Below are positions 1 through 5,182 of a stretch of DNA of 5,510 nucleotides, one piece after another. A program made the translations under genes and the position numbers. Position 1 is the first letter of the stretch. The number at the start of each line of letters is the position of its first letter. The DNA is from Rhodospirillaceae bacterium. GTDB taxonomy: Bacteria > Pseudomonadota > Alphaproteobacteria > Rhodospirillales > Magnetovibrionaceae. Under the pieces are notes generated by a model. That model saw nothing but the letters and a program-made list of their open reading frames with translations, was not told the origin of the DNA and searched no databases. The DNA lies in contig NVTL01000073.1 in NCBI GenBank assembly GCA_002401565.1, positions 1 to 5,510 on the forward strand, written 5' to 3'.

Positions 1-635
1 TGTGTGGGCCTTTTGTTGTATCTCAGGTTCAGGCTCGACTCGAAACAATTCCCGCCGCAACCATGAGCGAGTTCAAACGTATTTCCGGGGGAGCGTTGTT
101 ACCTTACCATCTTGGGCGGGGCACAACGTATATGCTGATGGGGGCTGTGGCGGCGTTTGTATCGGGTCAATTGACCCGTATTCCGGCGCTCAGCTGGTTT
201 GCCGCCGGATTGCTGACCTTTGCTGCGTTATTTTTTATCGGTTACGCGCTCAAAGGCCTGGGCGTTCCCCTGACCTTTTTCAAAGGCTCTGGCGCAGAAA
301 GCAAACTCAGTCGGGCTTGGGGAAGGTTCATCAAACCTTTGTTTAGCCATCCCACGGGTTTTCGCGGCTATGGTTTAGGCTTAATGCTTGGCTTTATCCC
401 CTGCGGGCTTCTTTACGGAGCCTTGGCAGCCGCCGCGGCCAGTGGGGAATGGCTGACTGCGGTGTTTGGTATTATGGCGTTTTGGTTGGGCACGGTGCCC
501 AGTTTGTTTGGCCTTGGCATCGCGGGCGGAGCAATCTTAGGGCGCTGGCCAAAGGTTGCTCATAAGGCCGCCCCTATATTGTTGCTGATCAATGCCGGGT
601 TCCTGTTGCACTTGGTACAGAGAATGTTGCCTTAA
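1..635 (+). CDS. TauE/SafE (DsbD_2-like) membrane protein, 5' partial
   Basis: This is the 3' part of a polytopic inner-membrane protein; 210 residues are visible and the reading frame is open from position 3. The first visible residues read CGPFVVSQVQ, a family motif normally preceded by a short N-terminal stretch, so the true start lies before the window and the in-frame ATG at 63 is internal. GGALLPYHLGR and GFIPCGLLYGAL follow, the second carrying Cys134 of the visible protein. The CGP and PCG cysteines sit in separate membrane segments, as in the CcdA/DsbD-related transmembrane family. About five hydrophobic helices are visible. Family members are annotated as sulfite exporter TauE/SafE or cytochrome c biogenesis transmembrane proteins and often lie near cbb3 oxidase genes. 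The transported substrate or redox partner cannot be told from sequence. Its TAA stop overlaps the stop of the convergent small gene. Confidence 0.88.
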   Translation, partial: CGPFVVSQVQARLETIPAATMSEFKRISGGALLPYHLGRGTTYMLMGAVAAFVSGQLTRIPALSWFAAGLLTFAALFFIGYALKGLGVPLTFFKGSGAESKLSRAWGRFIKPLFSHPTGFRGYGLGLMLGFIPCGLLYGALAAAAASGEWLTAVFGIMAFWLGTVPSLFGLGIAGGAILGRWPKVAHKAAPILLLINAGFLLHLVQRMLP

Positions 636-727
636 GCAATAACCTGAGCGATCACTTGACCAGTTACACCAACCAAAGCCCAAGTCACAACAACAGCACC
701 TAAAATCAAATCAATACGACGAAACAT
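632..727 (-). CDS. 31-residue single-span membrane peptide (unrecognised)
   Basis: This is a short minus-strand reading frame with an ATG start (725-727) and TAA stop (632-634). The peptide begins MFRRIDLILG, continues with a hydrophobic core (AVVVTWALVGV) and ends TGQVIAQVIA. The two arginines at residues 3-4 followed by about 18 apolar residues predict one transmembrane helix with its N-terminus in the cytoplasm. A GGAG Shine-Dalgarno lies 7 bases before the ATG, better than several starts in the adjacent operon. It is the next gene downstream of the bc1 operon on the same strand but is separated from it by a strong terminator, so it probably has its own promoter. I do not recognise the family. 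A small accessory subunit of a respiratory complex, a regulatory membrane peptide or a type I toxin-like peptide are all possible. No sequence evidence chooses between them, and a chance frame is not excluded. Confidence 0.6.
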   Translation of the reverse strand: MFRRIDLILGAVVVTWALVGVTGQVIAQVIA

Positions 728-734
728 AGCAAAT

Positions 735-738
735 CTCC
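735..738 (-). promoter_or_regulatory. Ribosome binding site of the 31-codon gene
   Basis: The minus strand reads GGAG followed by 7 bases (ATTTGCT) and then ATG. This core and spacing are close to ideal and are the main reason to accept the tiny reading frame as a gene. Confidence 0.6.
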
Positions 739-786
739 ATTTTCAAATCCGGCTTTCGTACCGGGTTAATTCTTTATCATGATGCA

Positions 787-792
787 GTTATA
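787..792 (-). promoter_or_regulatory. Possible -10 element for the 31-codon gene
   Basis: The minus strand reads TATAAC, five of six matches to TATAAT, about 60 bases before the small gene's ATG. No convincing -35 hexamer lies 16-18 bases upstream. If this is a real promoter it may depend on an activator, which would fit the repeats just upstream. This is a weak call from consensus matching only. Confidence 0.22.
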
Positions 793-824
793 GCTGACCT
801 CGGTTGAACGAAGTCTGAAGTCAG

Positions 825-842
825 TGTTCAGATAATGTTCAG
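825..842 (-). repeat. Tandem heptamer repeat with 11-base period
   Basis: The plus strand reads TGTTCAG, ATAA, TGTTCAG; the minus strand reads CTGAACA, TTAT, CTGAACA. Two identical heptamers separated by four bases give an 11-base period. This is the geometry of sites bound by OmpR/PhoB-type response regulators, although the bases do not match the E. coli Pho box well. It lies about 100 bases upstream of the small gene's ATG. The repeat is seen directly; a role as a binding site is inferred. Confidence 0.4.
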
Positions 843-900
843 TCGAAAAAGCTCTCCGCCTGTCTTGAAATGAGTTTTAGCCAATCTGAGTTGGGAAAGA

Positions 901-916
901 AGTGACCGAGGTCACA
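901..916. promoter_or_regulatory. CRP/FNR-family-like palindrome
   Basis: The plus strand reads AGTGA, six bases (CCGAGG), then TCACA. This matches nine of ten bases of the CRP core TGTGA-N6-TCACA, and within it GTGACC and GGTCAC form a perfect inverted repeat around GA. It lies between the bc1 operon terminator and the 31-codon gene, about 175 bases before that gene's ATG. The ten central bases ACCGAGGTCA (905-914) recur in inverted orientation at 795-804 beside the possible -10. The palindrome is seen; binding by a CRP/FNR-family regulator is inferred. Confidence 0.4.
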
Positions 917-919
917 GGC

Positions 920-959
920 AAAAAAAACGCCCGCTCTGGAAAACCAGAGCGGGCGTTTT
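920..959 (-). terminator. Rho-independent terminator of the bc1 operon
   Basis: A perfect 16-base-pair inverted repeat (924-939 with 944-959) encloses an AAAA loop; its GC-rich core is CGCCCGCTCTGG. Read on the minus strand, the hairpin is followed by eight uridines (A-run 920-927). It starts 19 bases after the cytochrome c1 stop codon. The outer four pairs are A/T, so a short U-run also follows it on the plus strand and it may work in both directions. Confidence 0.93.
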
Positions 960-978
960 AGACTTTAAGAGAACGCGC

Positions 979-1764
979 TTAATCAGATTCGCATTCTTTC
1001 AGATTGAGGCAACCCCAGATGCTGCGTTTCAAAGCATACAGCAGAGCCGTCAGAACCAACAAATACAGCATGACTTTAACGCCAAGGGATTTGCGTTCTT
1101 CGAGTTCAGGCTGAGCCGCCCACGCCAAGAAATTCACAACATCACGAGATTGTTGCTCAAGCGTTGCGGGTGTGCCGTCTTCGTATTCAACGGAATCTTC
1201 TTCCAAAGGTGGGGACATCGCAATGCGATTGCCCGGAAAGTATTGGTTATAATACCCGCCATCATCTTCGTTGAAATCAGCCGGAACGTCTTCTGAATAG
1301 CCGGTCAGCAGAGCATAAATATAGTTTGCCCCACCCTTGCGGGCTTTGACCATAACGGACAGATCCGGAGGAAACGATCCTTCATGAGCGGCACGTGCTG
1401 ATTGCTCATTGGAATACGGTCCAACGACGTAATCAGACAATCGGCCCGGACGCATGAACATGTCACCTTCCATGTTTGGACCATCTTGAACTTCGTATTC
1501 GGAAGCTAAATCGGTGATGGCTTGTTTATCCATGCCGATTTCAACAAAGTTCCGATACGACAGAAGATCCAAAGAATGGCAATTCGCGCACACTTCAAAA
1601 AAGACCTGACTGCCCCGTTCAATCGCGGGTCTGTCAAATTTCCCAAAGATGCCATCGAAGGACCATTTCTGGACGGGAAGCGTTACGCCACTGGCTGCCG
1701 AAACAGAAGCCGTAGGCATCACAAAAACCAAGCCAAGCAAGCTTGCTATTAAAAAACTACGCAT
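979..1764 (-). CDS. petC: Cytochrome c1 of the bc1 complex
   Basis: Cytochrome c1 carries electrons from the Rieske protein to soluble or membrane cytochrome c on the periplasmic side. The protein has 261 residues from the chosen ATG. That start is preferred because GAGG lies 9 bases upstream and it overlaps the cytochrome b stop by 8 bases; the longer frame starting at 1806 lacks a ribosome site. Residues 1-24 form a Sec signal peptide ([12 protein letters not shown] to VSA). The haem c motif CANCH is at 59-63, PPDLS at 132-136, and the probable axial Met183 lies in [11 protein letters not shown]-terminal anchor helix spans about 227-250. A highly acidic stretch ([10 protein letters not shown]) follows the axial Met, as is usual for docking cytochrome c. 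The tail after the anchor has two extra cysteines (252 and 258). It is the last gene of the operon before the terminator. Confidence 0.96.
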   Translation of the reverse strand: MRSFLIASLLGLVFVMPTASVSAASGVTLPVQKWSFDGIFGKFDRPAIERGSQVFFEVCANCHSLDLLSYRNFVEIGMDKQAITDLASEYEVQDGPNMEGDMFMRPGRLSDYVVGPYSNEQSARAAHEGSFPPDLSVMVKARKGGANYIYALLTGYSEDVPADFNEDDGGYYNQYFPGNRIAMSPPLEEDSVEYEDGTPATLEQQSRDVVNFLAWAAQPELEERKSLGVKVMLYLLVLTALLYALKRSIWGCLNLKECESD

Positions 1765-3019
1765 TGGTTTTTTCCTCTTTGCCATCAGTGTCGTCAGTGT
1801 CACCACAATGGTCTTTCAAGAATTCTTCACTAATGTCATCGGGCACCGGGTAACATTTTTCATATTTTCCAAGAGCTGGCAAAAGAACCAAGAAGTGGAA
1901 GAAATAATAGAACGTTGCGATACGGCCCCACGTTAAGTAGATGCCTTCGGAAGGACGGATGCCCAACCAACCCAAGAACAGAACGTCGGCAACAAACACC
2001 CAAAACATAACTTTGAAGATTGGGCGATACCGTGCGGAACGAACTTTGGATGTATCCAACCACGGCAAGATGAACAAGATCATCACACCGCCACCCATGG
2101 CAATCACACCACCCAACTTATCGGGAATCGCGCGCAAGATTGCGTAAAACGGTAAGAAGTACCATTCAGGAACAATGTGCGGAGGTGTAACCATCGGATT
2201 CGCCGGAATGTAGTTGTCGGCTTCGGCAAAGAAGTTTGGTTGGAAAAAGACAAAATACAAGAAGATGATCAAAAACACGCCAAACCCGAACAAATCTTTG
2301 ATGGTGTAGTACGGGTGGAACGGAATGGTGTCTTTTTTAGATTTGATATCGATGCCCAAAGGGTTGTTCGATTTGGTGACGTGCAACGCCCACAAGTGAA
2401 CAATAACAATGCCAACAATGATCGCCGGCATCAAATAGTGCCAAACAAAGAAACGGTTAATGGTTGGGGAATCAATCGTAAATCCACCCCAAATCCAGGT
2501 CACAAGATAATCGCCAACCAAAGGAATCGTGGTGAACAAGTTGGTGATAACCGTGGCTCCCCAGAAGCTCATTTGGCCCCAAGGCAGAACGTAGCCCATA
2601 AACGCGGTCGCCATCATGGTCACATAAATGGCGACACCCATGATCCACAAGATTTCACGTGGGTTCTTATAAGAGCCAAAATACATGCCGCGAAACATAT
2701 GAATATAAATGACGATGAAAAACATCGATGCACCGTTCATATGTAGGTAGCGGAGCAACCAACCATAATTCACGTCCCGCATGATGCGTTCAACACTTTG
2801 AAACGCAACGTCGGTGTGGGGTTGGTAATTCATAGCAAGGAAAATTCCGGTGATGATCATAATGACCAAAATGATTCCGGCGATTGAGCCGAAATTCCAC
2901 CAGTAATTTAGGTTTTTGGGTGTTGGGTAATCGATGACGTTTTTGTTTGCATACGAAAAGATCGGCAAACGATCATCGATCCACGTCATCAGACGTGAGG
3001 TGTTGTTGTCTTTTTTCAT
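1757..3019 (-). CDS. petB: Cytochrome b of the bc1 complex
   Basis: Cytochrome b is the membrane core of the Q cycle and holds haems bL and bH plus the quinol-oxidising (Qo) and quinone-reducing (Qi) sites. It has 420 residues and about eight transmembrane helices. The haem ligands are His93 and His107 in helix B and His194 and His208 in helix D. Both pairs are 14 apart, as in mitochondrial-type cytochrome b and unlike cytochrome b6. The Qo-site motif PEWY is at 284-287, and [20 protein letters not shown] at 142-161 is highly characteristic. The N- and C-terminal halves are fused as expected for bc1. The start ATG overlaps the Rieske stop as ATGA, and the 3' end overlaps the cytochrome c1 start, indicating coupled translation. 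The last 25 or so residues form a polar, acidic tail beyond the usual core. Confidence 0.97.
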   Translation of the reverse strand: MKKDNNTSRLMTWIDDRLPIFSYANKNVIDYPTPKNLNYWWNFGSIAGIILVIMIITGIFLAMNYQPHTDVAFQSVERIMRDVNYGWLLRYLHMNGASMFFIVIYIHMFRGMYFGSYKNPREILWIMGVAIYVTMMATAFMGYVLPWGQMSFWGATVITNLFTTIPLVGDYLVTWIWGGFTIDSPTINRFFVWHYLMPAIIVGIVIVHLWALHVTKSNNPLGIDIKSKKDTIPFHPYYTIKDLFGFGVFLIIFLYFVFFQPNFFAEADNYIPANPMVTPPHIVPEWYFLPFYAILRAIPDKLGGVIAMGGGVMILFILPWLDTSKVRSARYRPIFKVMFWVFVADVLFLGWLGIRPSEGIYLTWGRIATFYYFFHFLVLLPALGKYEKCYPVPDDISEEFLKDHCGDTDDTDGKEEKTNA

Positions 3020-3564
3020 GCTTCTGCATCCCCAATGATAAGCGTGGTATCATCTTTAAAGGCGTAAGGAGGAATTTCCAGGTTCAACGGAGCTGGTCCG
3101 GAACGAATGCGGCCAGATGTATCGTATTGCGAACCGTGGCAGGGACAGAACCAACCGCCAAACTCGCCTTTTTTATCACCCGGAAGGTGGCCGCTGGGTA
3201 AGCAGCCAAGATGTGTGCAAATACCAATGACCACCAGCCATTCGGTCTTTTGAACACGATCCGCATCGGTTTGAGGATCAATCATTTCGACTGAATCTTC
3301 ATCTTGAGCCTGTTTGATTTCTTCGGCTGTGCGATGTTTGATAAAAACAGGTTTACCCCGCCAAAGAACACCAAGGCCTTCGCCGACGGCAATCGAGGAT
3401 AAATCAACCTCTGTTGAAGAAACCGCCAAAACGTCGGCGGCGGGGTTAATGCTATCAATAAAAGGCCAGGCCGCAGCAGCGGCTCCAACAGCTCCAAGCG
3501 TAGATGTGGAGGCCAGAAGGAATTCCCTTTTGGGGCAACTGATTTTACCAAGAAGCTTCGACAT
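3016..3564 (-). CDS. petA: Rieske iron-sulfur subunit of the bc1 complex
   Basis: This protein takes electrons from quinol at the Qo site and passes them to cytochrome c1 through a mobile [2Fe-2S] head domain in the periplasm. It has 182 residues, normal for bacteria. Box 1 is CTHLGC (116-121) and box 2 is CPCHGS (140-145). By family precedent the cluster ligands are Cys116, His118, Cys140 and His143, with a Cys121-Cys142 disulfide. The uncleaved N-terminal signal anchor at about 14-37 is preceded by PKREFLL, so the usual twin-arginine pair is Lys-Arg here. Following this are the flexible hinge (AADVLAVSS) and a head domain ending in GDAEA. ATG at 3562-3564 is supported by AAAGG 8 bases upstream. 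It is the first gene of the operon. Confidence 0.96.
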   Translation of the reverse strand: MSKLLGKISCPKREFLLASTSTLGAVGAAAAAWPFIDSINPAADVLAVSSTEVDLSSIAVGEGLGVLWRGKPVFIKHRTAEEIKQAQDEDSVEMIDPQTDADRVQKTEWLVVIGICTHLGCLPSGHLPGDKKGEFGGWFCPCHGSQYDTSGRIRSGPAPLNLEIPPYAFKDDTTLIIGDAEA

Positions 3565-3572
3565 TATAGTGA

Positions 3573-3577
3573 CCTTT
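3573..3577 (-). promoter_or_regulatory. Ribosome binding site of the Rieske gene
   Basis: The minus strand reads AAAGG, 8 bases before the ATG at 3562-3564. It fixes the start of the first bc1 operon gene. Confidence 0.6.
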
Positions 3578-3585
3578 ACTATCGA

Positions 3586-3608
3586 CCCTTAGCTAAAACC
3601 TGTAAGGG
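3586..3608 (-). other. Short hairpin in the bc1 operon leader
   Basis: CCCTTA (3586-3591) and TAAGGG (3603-3608) can pair as a perfect 6-base stem with an 11-base loop, ending 21 bases before the Rieske ATG. It has no U-tract, so it is not a terminator. It could affect ribosome access or mRNA stability, but it is short enough to be fortuitous. Confidence 0.25.
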
Positions 3609-3626
3609 CTCATTGTTCAAAACGGC

Positions 3627-3654
3627 AATATATATTAAGGAATGTTAATATAAA
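3627..3654 (-). promoter_or_regulatory. petA: Candidate sigma70-type promoter of the bc1 operon
   Basis: On the minus strand TTTATA (3649-3654, four of six matches to TTGACA) and TATATT (3627-3632, five of six matches to TATAAT) are separated by 16 bases. Transcription would start near 3620, giving a leader of about 55 bases. The surrounding DNA is so AT-rich that other pairings are possible, and the exact hexamers are a weak call. That the operon promoter lies in 3565-3742 is more secure than its exact position. Confidence 0.3.
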
Positions 3655-3667
3655 AAATACCGTGCTG

Positions 3668-3724
3668 TAAAACCATAAATGTCATCTTCCCGAAAAAAAA
3701 CATCCGGAAAGATAAAACCATAAA
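3668..3724. repeat. 12-base direct repeat upstream of the bc1 operon
   Basis: TAAAACCATAAA occurs at 3668-3679 and again, identically, at 3713-3724, 45 bases apart. On the operon's strand the unit reads TTTATGGTTTTA. Both copies lie upstream of the candidate promoter, in the gap between the rhodanese and Rieske genes. The repeat is seen directly; a regulator-binding role is inferred and could be coincidence in AT-rich DNA. Confidence 0.4.
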
Positions 3725-3742
3725 CAAATCAAGGCTATGCGT

Positions 3743-4081
3743 CTAAATTTGGTAATCCAGGGCTTCGTATTTTTTGCCTTCAGTTTCGAATTTGGCCTCT
3801 TCCCAAGCCACAATTCCGCCTTCTAGGTTGTAAATATCGCTGTAGCCAACCTCTTTCAGCTGCTTGATTACCGCCGCAGAGCGCAGTCCTGACTTACACA
3901 TGATGATCAGGGTTTTGTCTTTCAAGTCCGGAAACAATTGTGCGTCGAAAAAAGACAACGATTGCAATAAAGAGCCCGGAACGTTCTCGTAATCGTACTC
4001 GTCCGCTTCGCGCACATCAATCATCATGGCGGTTTTAGCAGTGATCAGCTTTAAAGCTTCAGCGGGGGCGATGGACTTCAT
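3743..4081 (-). CDS. Single-domain rhodanese (sulfurtransferase)
   Basis: Rhodaneses carry sulfane sulfur as a cysteine persulfide and transfer it to thiols or cyanide. This 112-residue protein is one rhodanese domain with no signal peptide, so it is probably cytoplasmic. The entry motif is IDVREADEYDYENVPGS (about residues 21-37). The active-site loop is CKSGLRS, with catalytic Cys62 and the CXXGXRS pattern of GlpE-like and PspE-like enzymes. The C-terminal motif YNLEGGIVAWEEA is typical. The GHIPGA element is altered to ENVPGS. ATG at 4079-4081 is chosen because AGGA lies 9 bases upstream; an 8-codon extension to a TTG has no support. It shares strand with the bc1 operon but lies 178 bases before it, with a likely separate promoter between. 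A link to Fe-S supply for the Rieske protein is speculation. Confidence 0.9.
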   Translation of the reverse strand: MKSIAPAEALKLITAKTAMMIDVREADEYDYENVPGSLLQSLSFFDAQLFPDLKDKTLIIMCKSGLRSAAVIKQLKEVGYSDIYNLEGGIVAWEEAKFETEGKKYEALDYQI

Positions 4082-4123
4082 GAATATACATCCTGAACGG
4101 AACAATTAAAAACGATCTACATT

Positions 4124-4153
4124 ATTATATGGGGTTTTAGACCATAAGCACAA
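4124..4153 (-). promoter_or_regulatory. Candidate promoter of the rhodanese gene
   Basis: The minus strand has a perfect TATAAT (4124-4129), with TTGTGC (4148-4153) 18 bases upstream. The -10 is strong and the -35 matches only its first three bases. Transcription would start near 4117, giving a leader of roughly 35 bases. Confidence 0.45.
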
Positions 4154-4216
4154 CCTCTGCACCCTCAAAGTTCTTTTTATTTTTTCCTGAAAAACAGCTT
4201 CTCAAGTCGAAACAAG

Positions 4217-4245
4217 TTGGCTAGCATCCGAACGAATTTTATCGT
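4217..4245 (+). promoter_or_regulatory. Candidate promoter of the hydrolase pair
   Basis: TTGGCT (4217-4222) and TATCGT (4240-4245) are separated by exactly 17 bases, and each matches the sigma70 consensus at four of six positions. Transcription would start about 15 bases before the ATG at 4267. It diverges from the rhodanese promoter within the same 185-base intergenic region. This is moderate to weak evidence. Confidence 0.33.
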
Positions 4246-4266
4246 CATTTGGGAAATGGGAAAAAA

Positions 4267-5181
4267 ATGATGTTTGCCACTTTAAAAAAGGGTCTGCTTG
4301 TTACTGCGGCCACATGTTGCCTTAGCCTTAGCGCTTGGGCCGAAGATATTCAGATCAAATCACCCGAAGGCTTAACGCTGAACGCCAACCTAACCTTGGC
4401 CGATGGCAAAAGCCTAAAAGACGGTGTGGTGATTTTAACGCACGGCACCTTGGCCCACAACAAAATGGAAATCATTGTGGCGTTGCAAAGCCTTTTGGCC
4501 GAACGCGACATCAGCTCGATCGCTCCAACCCTAAGCTTGGGCATCAGCAACCGCACCGGATCTTTTGACTGTGCCGTGCCCGCCACTCACAAACATTCCG
4601 ACGCCATGGCCGAAATCGGCTATTGGCTGGACTATGTGAAATCTAAGGGCGCCACAGACGTGGTTGTCGCGGGTCATTCCCGTGGCGGCAATCAAACCGC
4701 CTGGTTTGCCGCAGAAAACACCGACCCCACAGTTTCTAAAGTGGTCCTGATCGCCCCCGCAACATGGACTGCAAAAGACGCCGCTAAGGGTTTCAAAAAA
4801 ACCCATGGCCAAGACCTGTCCACCGCATTTGGTAAAGCCACGGCTTTGCAAGCGGCCGGCAAGGGTGGTGAATTGATGAAAGGCATGGGCGTTTTGTATT
4901 GTCCGGGTGAAGACGTCACCGCCGACAGCTTTGTTAATTATTACAAAGTCGACCAACGCCAACATACGCCGAATTTACTGCCTAAAATCGCAGCCCCTGT
5001 TTTGGTGATTGTCGCCAGTGCCGACCAAGTGGTTGATGGCCTGATCGAAGCCGTCCAGCCCATGGTTGATGGTAAAAAATTACAAATGATCGTGGTTGAC
5101 GAAGCCGGGCACTTCTTCTTGGACTTTTATGTCGAAGACGCCGCCGATGCCATGGAAGCCTTTATCAAGGGAGCTTCATAA
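4267..5181 (+). CDS. Exported alpha/beta-fold hydrolase
   Basis: This is a 304-residue alpha/beta hydrolase of unknown substrate. Residues 1-25 form a Sec signal peptide: MMFATLKKG, a hydrophobic core, then SAWA before EDIQ with an Ala-X-Ala cleavage site, so the enzyme should act in the periplasm. THGTLAH (58-64) is the probable oxyanion-hole region. The nucleophile elbow GHSRGG places Ser138. Asp253 in VIVASADQVVDG and His282 in EAGHFF complete a plausible triad. Two cysteines remain in the mature protein (102 and 212) and could form a disulfide. The start is ATG at 4267, or the adjacent ATG at 4270, with GGGA just upstream; a TTG six codons earlier would put extra polar residues before the signal. 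The next gene begins one base after its stop. The fold does not distinguish esterase, lipase or other activity. Confidence 0.85.
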   Translation: MMFATLKKGLLVTAATCCLSLSAWAEDIQIKSPEGLTLNANLTLADGKSLKDGVVILTHGTLAHNKMEIIVALQSLLAERDISSIAPTLSLGISNRTGSFDCAVPATHKHSDAMAEIGYWLDYVKSKGATDVVVAGHSRGGNQTAWFAAENTDPTVSKVVLIAPATWTAKDAAKGFKKTHGQDLSTAFGKATALQAAGKGGELMKGMGVLYCPGEDVTADSFVNYYKVDQRQHTPNLLPKIAAPVLVIVASADQVVDGLIEAVQPMVDGKKLQMIVVDEAGHFFLDFYVEDAADAMEAFIKGAS

Positions 5182-5182
5182 A

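Noticed and set aside
63..65. ATG at 63 as the start of the TauE/SafE gene
   Set aside because: The upstream codons in frame encode the conserved CGPFVVSQV motif, so the gene begins before the window.
2..346. A 114-codon plus-strand frame at the window start
   Set aside because: It overlaps the TauE/SafE frame, which encodes family motifs (CGPFVV, PCGLLYG) throughout; this frame encodes a Ser/Arg/Cys-rich product with no hydrophobic pattern.
776..783. Eight-base palindrome ATCATGAT in the small gene's leader
   Set aside because: Palindromes of this length are common by chance and nothing else supports a site here.
835..873. A 12-codon plus-strand ATG frame in the 728-978 gap
   Set aside because: It has no ribosome binding site and its product is short and polar without any recognisable feature.
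1765..1806. A 14-codon longer N-terminus for cytochrome c1
   Set aside because: The upstream starts lack a Shine-Dalgarno sequence, whereas the ATG at 1762-1764 has GAGG 9 bases away and begins directly with a signal peptide. The longer form would add basic residues (MAKRKKP), so it is not impossible.
2177..2746. A 189-codon plus-strand open frame inside cytochrome b
   Set aside because: It is antisense to an unmistakable cytochrome b region. Its product is low-complexity, Arg/Asn/His-rich and resembles no protein, and it has no ribosome site of note. It is a shadow of codon bias.
3685..3712. Inverted repeat TCTTCCCG / CGGAAAGA as a rhodanese terminator
   Set aside because: The stem has a mismatch and its T-run lies in the loop, not after the stem, so it does not fit an intrinsic terminator.
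4282..4326. Lipobox at the double cysteine in the first hydrolase's signal peptide
   Set aside because: The residues before the cysteine (Ala-Ala-Thr) lack the Leu at -3 and small residue at -1 of a lipobox, and a good Ala-X-Ala site lies further on.
4531..4965. A 144-codon minus-strand open frame opposite the first hydrolase
   Set aside because: The sense strand has a signal peptide and full hydrolase motifs; the antisense product has none.
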